Below, piece after piece: positions 1-12,300 of a DNA stretch of 31,111 nucleotides (the stretch's first letter is position 1; the number at the start of each line of letters is the position of its first letter). The position numbers and the translations under genes are program-made. Source of the stretch: Hofstenia miamia. Its lineage: Eukaryota; Xenacoelomorpha; Acoela; Hofsteniidae. The notes beneath the pieces were generated by a model. That model was not told the origin of the DNA and ran no database searches. It worked only from the letters and a program-made list of their open reading frames with translations. The stretch is from assembly GCA_900660155.1 (NCBI GenBank), contig CABFPE010000234.1, positions 52,661 through 83,771 of the forward strand, read 5' to 3'.

Positions 1-1
1 G

Positions 2-199
2 TCAGAAGCTTGCAAAGGGCATCCAAAAGCTTTGAAGTCATTGAGGAAATTTTGGTCCACGGAACCATCACCTATACCAATGCAGCGTTCGAATATCTGT
101 GCAGAGCGTGCGATTAAAGTAATGCAGGACTTGCTTCCACTCTGTACATCAAATGAAACATTAAACATCAAATTTCTTCTAACAAATGCAAGATATTAA
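2..199 (+). CDS. Unrecognised ORF open to the window edge, C-terminal 65 codons
   Basis: Open from the first base to TAA at 197-199. It reads SEACKGHPKALKSLRKFWST, then PIPMQRSNICAERAIKVMQD and LLPLCTSNETLNIKFLLTN. Base composition is more balanced than the flanking DNA. It lies antisense within the transporter intron, so a transposon-derived protein end is more likely than a host gene. I do not recognise the family. Confidence 0.35.
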   Translation, partial: SEACKGHPKALKSLRKFWSTEPSPIPMQRSNICAERAIKVMQDLLPLCTSNETLNIKFLLTNARY

Positions 200-485
200 A
201 CTACGATTTGTAAAGACGTGCTATATTATATGCTTTAGTTTTTTTGTAATTATAAATATGGTACTGATTTCTAAACATTGAAGATTAGCTTATACAAGCC
301 GTATAGCTGGGCGATAGTTTTCTCAAAGGGTGGGTGAAGTTTTTTTAAGCAAAATAAAAACATTTTACATTTTCTTGATTCGTACATAAAAACTCCACGA
401 AAAATGATATGGGGATATATTGTTACAAAATTGTCATACCCCTAATATATATATATATAATTCAATATACAACATATATATATAT

Positions 486-667
486 TGTAACATCGCTGGT
501 AGTTGTTGCTATTTATCAGCCAGACCTCGCGCTTTTCTTGTTAGTGACTGTTATTTGTAAATATTGTAAATAACTTGTATATATAGAGCAATGCATTTTG
601 TAAATAGAAAATAGTTTAAACTGTATTCTCTTTGAGTTCGCTAGAATCACACCCCAGTGATTCTACA
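486..667 (+). mobile_element. Candidate solo LTR (182 bp)
   Basis: Begins TGTAACATCGCTGG and ends GTGATTCTACA, so TG...CA borders. A TATATATAGAGC box lies in the middle. It is flanked by ATAT on both sides, but the surroundings are AT repeats, so the target copy is weak evidence. Much less AT-rich than its flanks. Likely Ty3/gypsy-type if real. Confidence 0.45.
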
Positions 668-1997
668 ATATATATATATACACTTAAAACAAAATTTTCA
701 ATATGTGTGTCATAAATTTTGACGTGTTAATTAACTAAATCACTGTTTCAATGACATTTCAATTAACATGGCGTTGATGCAAATTTTAAGTTCGAAAATC
801 AAAAAAATGATGTTTTTGGCTATCCACTGTCAACAAATACTGACATAATAATGAATCCTAAAGCGAGCGAATTTTCATGATTTTAGCTAATATATTTCAT
901 AGTTATACTGACTATATACAAATTGCAAAAGTTTATTTATCTTAAGAAAGTTAAAGCTACTTTGTATCATTATTCGAAGATGAATATTCACATAGGTCTT
1001 GTTCTCATGGTAAATGGAGAAATTTAAAAATCGGGAACCGTTTAATTCAAATTATTTTATTTCACATCAACAGGACACAAATCTGCTCCCTTTATGCAAA
1101 CGATTAACTGATGTTTATTTGCTTCAGATTTGTGGTTCTGGGTTAACGCAAAATAGAAATCAGTCAATTTATTCTAAGTTTTGGGGTGTTCGTTCAAAAA
1201 TTAAATTCGTTGGATTTAAATTACACCGCACAAAGGGTTCCTATTTTCGATGATGGGACTGTTGCAGAACAACGAATTATGAATTACATTGGGTTGTCCC
1301 AAAATGACAATATTGCTGTTTGGTCAAACTTTGCGAATAAAAGACACTTAACATGCAGTTGAACACACTCAACTGAGTAGATATGAGAGTGAAAGGCCAC
1401 CAAGGAAAACCATATGAAAAGATAGCAAATGGCATCGAGAGGTAGATTTTTTATACCTATATGGGTAGAGAGAGGAATATCGAGCTGGATGGCATAGAAG
1501 GAGGATGTACGTTTCTTTAGTGTTAAGTTGATATGAGAAGAGAAAGATAAGGAAACAGATAGACGAAGACCAAGGCAGGTATGTACAGAAACAGTAGAAA
1601 GCGGGGTCGAATCAAGAACAAAAGGCTTAAAGCAACACCATGGGGAAGGAAGTAAAAGACATTTAGATGTAGTGGGTGACATTCAAGATGATTAGAAGAA
1701 AGAATGTCAAGAAGTCTATCAATATATTATAGTGAAAGATTCAGTATCTGGAGTAGATTACAGTATCATTAGAATAGAGACTGCGCGGGCAACATTGGGG
1801 AAGAACGTTGATTGAAACAAGAAAGAGAATGACAAACAGGGAACATCGAGCAGCGTCACTAAAATTAGAGGCAAAAAGAGAAATGGAAATTAAAACACGT
1901 TAATCTGGGCTTTATTATTAAGTCAGAGTTTAGTTACTCGTTACGTCAATAAAGTTATATTTAACGTCATATTTTACTATTTTTAAAAATATCTTAA

Positions 1998-2186
1998 ATA
2001 GATAAGAATGCAAAAAAGGGGTTAACGGATGCCGAAAAGGCTCAAGAAGCACAACGGAAATACCCACAGGGGTTTAATATTGTTGCGTGCAAACTATGTA
2101 ATTGCAACCTATCTTGCAACAAAGCCCACCAACAATACGGAAAAACAACGAGCACCAAAAATGTTAAGCAATCTCAATTTTTCTAA
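1998..2186 (+). pseudogene. Zinc-finger-like ORF, probable transposase N-terminus relic
   Basis: 62 open codons including KYPQGFNIVACKLCNCNLSC followed by NKAHQQYGKTTSTKNVKQ. C-x2-C followed by a His and a basic tail resembles the BED-like finger at the N-terminus of hAT and related transposases, but the final His is not clear. Downstream to about 2430 there are short coding-like traces in shifting frames. Could be chance. Confidence 0.3.
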
Positions 2187-2938
2187 TGACCGATGTGATG
2201 ACGAACTCTGCCTAGAGGTCAATATCCCTTTCCCATGTGAACGTAAAATGCAACAATTTTTTGAATACGCATGAAGAGGAAAATTTCAAGCGAGACTTAA
2301 TTCTCGAGTATAAGAAAAAGTGTTGTGGAAGACAAACTTGGGGATGAAAAAGCCCTTGCAATAGTGGACGAAACTCAGATTTCAATGACAAAGCATGTCC
2401 ATGTATGTCTTTGGAAGATTTCAGATTTTTCAAATTCAGTATTAGTTTAAGTCACTGTACTCCAGGAACGATACTCGCAGACTATTGCATGATTACTAGA
2501 TGTGGATTTTTCGTTGTGTCTATGTTGGAGCTTACTTGAAGCTTTGAGAATTCTTGTGCAAATGTATCACAGCTTGCATCATCTCATCTACATGTGTGAG
2601 TTTTCGTCCATTAATGATATTATTTCTGCGGTTAAAAACAAACAGACGACTACAGTTCGAATCAATAGGAGTGCTACCAGAGCCATGAAGACCTGGTGGT
2701 AACTGAATAGAAACGTTGCCTTGGTATGGCCGTCTGCATTGTTGAAGAAATCATTCTCAAATTTGAAAAGAAATTTGTGGGAAAACATGTGACTTTGGGT
2801 CCATTGCAGGCGCGACTTAAGGGATTTTCTAGTTAAATTTGTTAAAATAAAACGCCTTAAACTCATACTTTCAGTAACTAATACATTTTATCTTAAATGT
2901 AACGGAGGGCTACCCTAAATATTCAGATATTAAATATA

Positions 2939-2960
2939 TATTATTATTATTATTATTATA
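2939..2960 (+). repeat. TTA trinucleotide microsatellite
   Basis: About seven uninterrupted TTA units. Confidence 0.9.
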
Positions 2961-3114
2961 CATTAAATTAAACATTTGATATAGACATTTATAAATGAAG
3001 TTGAAATGTGCATTGACCAAAGAAAAATCATTTCATGAGATATTTGACAGAAAAGCTTTTAATATTGAACTTTTCAATGAAGATAAAGTGAAACTAGTTA
3101 ATAAGAAGGCTTAC

Positions 3115-3316
3115 TTGTAAGATACAAATACACCGGCAAGTCCGTAACGAGGACAGTGGAATAGAAAGAATAGAAGGAAAGGAATGACCGAAACCTGAAT
3201 AAATAATACCATTCGCATGATAGTGGCATTGGAAAAGTGCAGCTTCTTTATTAAGAAACCTGAAGTGAATGTTCCAAACGCTGCAGCAGGTACAGCTATG
3301 GATCCTAAAATACGAC
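3115..3316 (-). CDS. SLCO4A1-like: OATP coding exon 8: TM8 and following helix
   Basis: 66 codons between split codons. It reads RILGSIAVPAAAFGTFTSG, FLIKKLHFSNATIMRMVLF and ends FLFHCPRYGLAGVFVSY. The VPAxxxGTxxGGxxxKK pattern and the C-P before AGV are standard for OATPs at the eighth and ninth segments. Donor CAA|GTAAGC, phase 2. The next exon should carry the Cys-rich Kazal-like loop, and I did not find it in 1-3114. Confidence 0.94.
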
Positions 3317-6300
3317 CTATGTGTAAAACGAAATACATTTTATAACTAATAGTAATCATAATCACTCCAAATACTCATCTTGCCATCCTTCATTTACGAA
3401 CACCATTTTTGACGTATAATCCTAATTAATATTAATCATTGCCGTCCATAATAATCATGCGAAGCAGAATACAGACACCCAATGATATTGTATATTTGCA
3501 AAAGCAATTAGAATGATTATATTAGAAAGTTCAATTTAAAAAAATTATAGATGTCTCCAGTTAAGAAACACAGACTGGTCTAAGCCACTGTCGCCAACTC
3601 GGAATTTCAAAATCATTTGAATTATAACCGGATCCCACACATGGGTGTGATTACGCGGATCGTCTTTAAAAGAATTTTATGGTTTTATATATATATATAT
3701 ATATATATTCACAAGTAAGAAAAATGCCTATATATATATAATATATATATGAAAATCAGTGATATTGATGAATAATTGCATATAAAAGGACAGTGCGCAT
3801 GCAACTTTCTCTCTTAACACTAGAATTGCCAAATGGGTAAATTGACCCGAAAGTGAAGTTTAGGCATAGGCAATCGCAAATGCTGGCGCTTCTAGTGTTA
3901 AAATAATTGACAAGGAGACCATAAATCAATGTATATTAGATAGTACAGATATTCAATGAAATATATGAACAACAAATTAGTTAGCTAGTCGTAATAAGTA
4001 GTTTGCGAAAACTTGATATTGTTCTATTCCAATTCATAGGTCCTGAATTTTGTCTTCCAAGATAATAAAATATATTTTACCAAGTTACTCCACAAATTCC
4101 AGTAATATTGTATCGCATTCATTGAAATATGCAGAATCAATTATTCATCGCATAATTCATTAAAATGCAACACTCGGAAATTATTTATTTGTATAAATTA
4201 ATTGCCCATCGTTAATTAAATCACATGCGAACTAGAATACGGAAAATGAACTACGCACAATCGTTGCAAGGAGAAATATATTAAACTAAAATAATTTTTA
4301 GACAATATTAAAAATTATGAAAATTTCGGAAGTTTGAGCTCCGAGTTCTAATATAATGACTGATTATTTTTTAATTTAAGCGGTATTAAGTAAAGTTATG
4401 AAAACAAAAAAATAATATATGAAAAAGGGTAATTTTTAAAAAATTTGCTCGTTAAAACATGGATTTGGGAAATCTGCAATAAAGTAAGAAAAGACAATTG
4501 ACCGCCAAAGGAGTAAAAGTTAAATTGGCTGAAATAAACCGTCTTGGTAGTTGTACAAATATACGTAAATATTAACTTACACTCACGTGATATAAAGAAA
4601 TGAGTAATAGCAGAAATACTATGGAAATTTGCAAAAAACGGTTACATAGAGAGACTTTCTATTCTACATAAAAGAAGGCCGCGATATTTTTTACCAAAAA
4701 TTTATTTTTTTGACGATTATCAACATAAAAAATTTAAAAAAACATTACATTTAAAAACAAAATTATTTATACCATGAAAAACAATTTGATTGCAATACAA
4801 CAAATATAATAACCTCATTAACTTGTAAAGAAATATACATCGGAGAAATAAGTCAAAAACAAAGAATTCCAATACATAGACGGCAAATAAAACTCCAACA
4901 CATCAATACCTGTGAATATTGCACTCAAAATATAGAATTTAGCCATTTGTTTTTCGTGGACTTTAGGTTTCTGCTTCCATTAAACTGTGAAATCATTTTA
5001 CCAGCTGTTTTTGTATGTATGCATGTATATATACTAATGAACAAAAATTTGTAAACGTTATTCATCACAAAATATCTTTGTGGTGATTCAAGATATATCT
5101 CTGAATTTTTCCTCAATTGTAGATTGTTTTATCCTGAATTCAAATTTTTATGAATATACCTATCGGACATTTAGTTTTTTGTCTTATTCCTGTGCAGGGG
5201 AACCCTAAAATCTACGTGAATAGTTTTCATTGTATGCAAAATCAAACAAAATAATAGTATTCAGTTTTCTATTTGTGCAAGTTTTCAATAAACTACTTTA
5301 TACCTAAAAGTTTCAGAAATATTGAAGTTTAGATTTTTTCAAAATCCCATTAGGCCACTGAGTTTCAAATAGATTTTATAAATTCCACCGCGTCATGGAA
5401 TTAGAATGTGCACATAAAAATAATTTTAGACTTAACATTGATCAATGAATGTAATTAGTTGCTTTGGAAAGGCATTAAATATTTAACTCTCTATTGCAAT
5501 AGCTGCTTTTAGCATTTAAAAATTAAAATTTGCTTGATATTAACTACAAAGCATTTCACCGACGTAAAGAAAAAGCACACACTCCGAACACTTTATTCAA
5601 CGGGAAACAATTGAAAGAATAAAATTCTACAATAACATTACTGAAGAAGCATTCATAGAAAATGTTTTGTATAAATTATTATATAGCGTGTACAAGGCAA
5701 TTCATTGGTTTGCTCGTATTTCCTGTATAACTACATGTAATACATAAAATACAGAGAATCCTAACCATAAAAAGCCCATGTGCAACAATACAAAAAGCCA
5801 CTTTAGAAAATAAAATCTATCTGACGATTATCTACACTGCTAATCCTCCTTTAGAATGACTGATAATGATAATAATTATTTAAATCCTCAACTTCTAACT
5901 GATTCATAATTTCTTCAATATATGCATTGGCTGCTGTTTTTGGCTTAATAGAATATAGCCTGTTTTTACATAGGTAAAAAGGTTTCAATATGATTTAAAT
6001 CTGGTGAAGGGGTATGAAATTACTGTAACATTCTTTATTCACAGGTATTTTAAGATCTCAGCACAAAATTGAGTTTACATTATCAAAAAACAGGATTATA
6101 AATCATTCATTGAACTAAATTTTATTCATTTTATAAGTGCTGTCACAGTAAATTAAAAGTAGCTTTTTATGCATTTTTGAGAATTGGTTCTTTATTCTTG
6201 TAAATTGGGATTCTCTGTAAGGTTCGATTTAAAGTTTTAAATACTTTAACTACTTCTTTACTATCTGTCATACAAAATTATTCTCAGAGATGCAAACACG

Positions 6301-9300
6301 AGTATATAAAATTAAGCCAAACTGAATACACAGGTTTTCAACATTGCGTATCATTGGAGCATACCTCCAATACGGGAGGTGCTTTTAGGATCCCATGAAG
6401 TGGAATGAAGCATTTAATTAAAAACGTGAAATTAAGAATATTGTGTAATATTCTAGCAACAAATTTAATATATTTTATGATCTAATTACCACTCCGATGA
6501 TTTGAAAATGTTTAATTAAAATTAACAAATATTGCTAGTATATTCAAGACAGAATTTCTCACAAGGAGATTTTGGCGCGGGCCATTAAATAAGACCCTGA
6601 TTGAATGTTTGAAGTCCTAAAAATTGAATAAAATGAATACAATGAGAGCTGATAAATGATCATTAAAAAGATGATACTAAAATAAACCAATATCGTTCAG
6701 TTCAGAAAATAAAAACAGGAAGCAGATCAATCGAGGTAAGTGATTAGAAAGACATTTCAGAGAAATGATAAAAAATGAATGCTTACTCTACTATAGCAAT
6801 AAAGGCGATGATCTAAAATAGTATCGACNAAAATAAAAACAGGAAGCAGATCAATCGAGGTAAGTGATTAAAAAGACATTTCAGAGAAATGATAAAAAAT
6901 GAATGCTTACTCTACTATAGCAATAAAGGCGATGATCTAAAATAGTATCGACTAAGACTTCTTTGTAAACTGGTCCACAATTTTTAGTCCCAGTATCATA
7001 AATACAATGCACATAAAAAGATATGCTAGGTCTTTCCATATTCCGGTCATGTTTCAAAAGTCGCTATGCAAAAAAATCTCTAATCGTTTGAATTTTAGAT
7101 CTTTCTTAAAAGGCGATGAAGTTTTGCTCTCAAAATTACAGTCATTAGGGGAATCCTCTGTTACCAAAAAACGTTTTTATATATTTTTAGAACTTAGAGA
7201 CTAAATCGACAAAATATCATTGATAAAATATCTTAGGAATATTCTGGTAATCGTGAAGTGATTGATGAGGTCACTAAGACAAAGTCAAGCCTGTCAAGCT
7301 AATCTATACAAAGATCAATTGAATTTGAATGCATATGACCAGTACTTTTTTATTAATGTGCGATGGTGTACCCTACTTTGAACTCTTGCTTTTAGCTCTA
7401 TATTTGCAGATATGTAGAAATATTATAGTTACATACTTGGAAGAGATGTTTTATGTTTAAATGCTTATTTATCGCTGTGCATTTGCCATCATTAATGCAT
7501 TGATTTTATCAAAACTATCAACCATATGAAAAACAAAATTGCATAACTCAATAGAAAAAAAACATTTAAAATTTAACATTCCGGAAAAGGGGTGTTAGGG
7601 GACTTCCCTAATGCCATGGTGACGTAATAACAGACGAATACATCGCCGTTAACAGCGAGGTGCAAAAAAGCGAAAACTTAATAAATTCCATATTTGGTAA
7701 GAGAGGATTCCCTAATTATGACAATATTTAGTGCAAAATTTTATCGCGTTTGATTGGGATATAAAATTTTTTGTATCATGATTTATAAGGAAAATTGCAC
7801 ATCAGTTTATTCAAACGTAATTTTTCAACCATGACCAAAACATGGACAACTAGACCTATGCATTTATAATTGAATGCCAACATCTTCGATTATTCGGTTC
7901 AATGTGCAGAAAGATTTGAAAGTAACAAAACAATAAGGCAATTAATACTCCTCAGGTTTGTTAAAATTGGAAAATCATTTTAACACGAACTAAACAAAAC
8001 CACATTTACAAGATTTTGACTGATTTCACTTGTTTCGGAGATATATTTGCCAGAATAACATGGATCTTAAAAAATTCTATTTTGTGAAAAGAATGTGTGA
8101 TATTATCAAAAACATTGTGCAACAGGTAAAATGTTTGAAGTCATGTTAAATAACCTCCAAATTAATGTGCCAAATTTTAACATCCAGTGTTAATGCATGT
8201 TTTTGAGAATATCTCATTAGAGCAGTATTTTGAATGCCATCAAAAAACACTTGTGGTATAATGTATTTCTAAATAATGTGAAAAGAAAGACAAATAATAC
8301 TGTTGCTTAAAAAAGTTTAAAGTATGACTATCAACTTCTACATGCAAATTGTATTAATAATTGTGATATATTGCTAGATTTATTGCAATATTAAAATGCT
8401 TTATATTTTTTGAAAATATGCTGTCTAAATTTTCATGTTTGAATCATGCAGGTTGGTCTTCATTTTTAAAGCTCGGGCTGCAAGTTTCCAGGCCGTGAGT
8501 ACTCCATTAAAAATAACATTCACTCATTAGATAAAAGAGAGGGTTTTGAAAAGAAATATTTGACTAAAAACGGAATTGACACATAAATATATTAGAAGAA
8601 AATTGTGAAATTATTGCATATGAAAATTGTCTTGTTAAATAGAGACCACGTAAAATTGCTGATCAAACGCGGAGTGATATTAAACATGCATGAAAGTCAA
8701 ATTAGCAAGTTAGTAATTAGAGAAATAGTGCAGGTGCGCAGTCACTGTCCCATACGCAGAAAAAAGCTGCAATTTAAAAATTAATGTTTAGTAAACAATA
8801 GCGAAAATTCATAAAAGCACATCATTTTCATTCCAAACGTCACAAGTGGTTATAGACATCGATTCCTTTAGAAATACTAAATCAAAAGCCTATAAATTGA
8901 TGGGTATTCCAAAGCGAATTCAAGAATGATTTCCTAAAAATGTTCATAAACTAATCGAATATTACAGTAAACAGATGTGACAATTGGTGACAGCTGATTA
9001 CAAAAATAATTTAAAAAATACCGCCTTCACCACAAGTAAACGCCACTCAGAATTCTAAAAAGCGGATTCATATCTATCAAAATCAAAAGAGTCCCAAATC
9101 TTCAAAATACTTAGATTCTGATTGCAAGATTTTTCAATAAACAATTAAATACCTACAAATTATTGGGAAATTATATAATTATATTCTTAATCTTTGCTTT
9201 GAAATTCTGACCGTTTACTGCATCCATATATTACATAAATAGGGAACTCATTTTTAAAGATATAGGGCCGATATCTCAAACTGCTGGGACATAAATATAT

Positions 9301-12300
9301 ATAATTATATATACTTATATTATAGAGTAATAACAATTATCAAGTACAATTATCTTTTGCAAGCTATCTAAATTTCCAACTAAGAATTTAATTTTCAAGT
9401 CTTGAAATGATCGGTAAGTCTACAGAATACGAAGCCAATTGTGAGCATACCAGCAGGTTTACGATTCTTTCTAGATCGTGTTCTTGTTTAACTGTGATGC
9501 TAATAAAAGGTCAACGGGTCTAAACATCCGCATCACGAGAATAAGATGGCCCATAATCCGCATTATATATTAATGACAAACAACTTAATTTTTTTGACAA
9601 ATTACATGGCCCTTGACATAGAAACTTGCCCACAATCAGTAGTTAATGTTTTGAATAAGGTAACTCTGAAAGTCATACTAAAAAGAAGATAACCAATCAT
9701 TTTCGTACTAAATGTAAAATGTTATAGTTAATGAAAACTTAAAAGCGTTTGAATCCGCGATCGACCTATGACAAACAGTAAGGCTTGGAATAAGTGAATA
9801 AGTTTGTGAAATTAGGTTGTAGTTGTTGGATAATGGCATAAATGTATTAAAACACTATACTTCTACAAATTTTAATGATCCACAGCAAACTAGAGCTCGA
9901 AAACGGTTGAAACCAGTCAGGGTAATAAATTAACAAACCAATTGCGGTCCCAAATCTGATGCAACATTGCAGTATATATGTACTCATAATATATGAATAA
10001 ATAACAAATTAATAGTAACGAATTTTTAAATCAGGCACTATAACAATCTTACCACATATAAAGGCAGCATCGCTAGCATTCAAGGAAAACTGATACTGGA
10101 AATATTTTGGCAAGAAAGCAGCCAAACCACTCAACACAAAATAAGCGAGAAAGCCATGGCAGACGAGGAGTAGGTAGGTGTGTATCTTTATGAGAATGCG
10201 AATGGCAGAAGGGAACTCCCGGATACTGCTCCCAAAACTCATTGTCGGCGGCTTTTGCAATTCATTGTAATCTAAATTATATATAAAAGAATGCATATGC
10301 ACGATACATTTTTCACATGGCATTGCAACTACAGTATAAGATTTTTTCAATATGTCACACGAAAAATTCCGTACGTTGGAATTAATTCTTTTTGGTGGAA
10401 ACTTCCAAACACTTTAAGCTGACATCAACAACGCTTCAGAAAAGGCCTGTACTTAGAGAATAAATTTTTGGTTACAAAGCATAGATAAATTTTGGAGAAG
10501 AGAACAAAATTATCACAATACGAATACGGGCAAATGAATGGTTACCTTAAATAGGAAAAACAATGAAAAAACTTTGTTCTTTGGATGCACGTATGCTTAA
10601 TTCCTTAAAATATAAAAAATAATATAGATAAAATTTAAATTACTACGTGCTATATGCAATTCTTAGTTTCATTAGCTTTTTGTATAGGACATGCCTTTTT
10701 TAGAAAAAAAATTGCCCAAGCACGAAACCTGGTTTTATGAGTTGGTATACCTGATTGAGAAAAAGTAAGCAGAAACGCAAAAAGAAGGTAACCGCCCAAG
10801 AGCAGAATATGGGTCTCACTCACTCTTAGCTAGCTTTTAGGTAAAATCGTAAAGTGCGTTATAAATTTAAATGTTAATTATTTAGAAGTTATTTAATAAT
10901 TATGGATTCTGCGAATCATGAATTTTGATGTTAAATAATTATTTTAAATTTTTCTCATTTCCTTCATGTTTGTGTTGATACATTTCTGTTTTCACATGTC
11001 ATTTGACATGTTCATTAATACGTACTACAAAATATATTGAAGTTTGTACAATGCACTCTATATTACATTTATCACAGCCTTATTTGTAAACTACATCTTT
11101 GTTCTTCATGAAATACTTTAACATTATATTTGTAAAAACTATTATTTTCTTTTTTACAATATTATCCTGGATTTTAGAACATCATTCAATTCCTTATTTT
11201 CTTTGATAGATACGTCAAAATGTAGATAGTCATGGAATACATCGACTCAAGAACAGTCGGGGATTGGGACTTGTTGCATATGAAGACCAGATTTACATCT
11301 CATCTTTCAAGTATAACTTTCACACCATTCTTGACTGTCCTTGAAATCAAATATCATGGTTTCGCAAGCTCCACCGGAAAATTCATTTCAGAAGAATTTC
11401 CCTTTAATTATTTTAGCGAAAGTTCACTGTTCAAAATAAAATATGGCTATTCATTCCGACCCGATGCTGAGCTATCATTTGTCATCAGAACTATTTACAA
11501 CACTTAAACAGATATTTCTTACATTATCGTATTGCTACAAATTATTGGATAAATGGACATGTGGTCATCCTTTTCGTAGCACTCGAGTCGATTAGTTTAT
11601 GCATTGCATGAACACTGAATTCTGGAGGGACATCTAACTGCTTGACACGTATAAATTGGAAAGAGAGTTATTGAATTCGATCCATGTGCATAAAAAAATT
11701 TAAGACCACAAAGTGCTTAGGGTGTGAAGAAATTGAACCAAATTCATCAAAGAAAATGAAATGTGTAAACAAACTGAATTTAAGTGAAACGAAAGATTAG
11801 ATCCTTCAATTGATAATAAAATTTTGGAGAGTAAAAATTTTACAAATGATTTAAATTTGGATACTCGCTATCTTAAAAAAATCAAGAATTGTGAAAGGCC
11901 TGATACCAACCACTCCTTACACAAGTGAAAATAAAATTGTAGCTGCTACTATCAACCCCTGTTTAGAAGAAACCGCCGGTACAAGCATAGCTACTGATAT
12001 AAGAGTTGATTATTGACCCTCCCCAAAAATATCAACAATTCTTGAAAACCTTCCGGCTAAGAGCTCTGAAGAAAAATGACTGCATAAATACTGAAGATCG
12101 GATTATTTTAATAGACGACATGTTGAAGCTCCAAAAATCATATAACCCGTAAAGAAGAAATCAAGAAAATGTAGGCAAGAGTGGCAGGATAAAAGAGGAG
12201 CACCAAGTTTTCTTTGCGCAATTATACAAGAACTAGGTAAACGGAAAACCTTTATTACGAACAGCCAATTATCCTTTAATCACATAGATCTATCTTACGT

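Larger units (their letters stand above)
1..3114 (-). other. OATP intron 8, partial
   Basis: From the exon 8 donor to the window edge. It contains a TTA microsatellite (2939-2960), the zinc-finger-like relic (1998-2186), a strongly purine-rich plus strand from about 1380 to 1880, a candidate solo LTR and the edge ORF. No further OATP exon is recognisable. Confidence 0.65.
3317..10052 (-). other. OATP intron 7 (6736 bp)
   Basis: Phase-1 intron. It contains AT microsatellites (3686-3751), the piggyBac-type MITE (3818-3897), a Tc1 relic (5851-6110) and the duplication around the N at 6829. 3902-5850 and 6953-10052 are AT-rich with no gene I can support; the 65-codon ORF at 7007-7204 has no recognisable motif. 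Confidence 0.8.

Noticed and set aside
1284..1682. 132-codon ORF on the minus strand
   Set aside because: The plus strand is purine-rich here, so the minus strand is pyrimidine-rich and rarely forms stop codons. The translation is low in information and matches no family I know.
3550..3670. GC-richer block with a tRNA box A-like sequence on the minus strand, possible SINE
   Set aside because: No box B at the right distance and no poly-A or target copies, so a tRNA or SINE call is not justified.
9390..9480. Short minus-strand coding-like stretch between exons 7 and 8
   Set aside because: Exons 7 and 8 join in frame and in the order of the OATP family without it; no matching splice phases.
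11232..11507. 91-codon plus-strand ORF in intron 6
   Set aside because: No motif, no flanking transposon ends, and the codons look like surrounding AT-rich DNA; ORFs of this size occur by chance in 31 kb.
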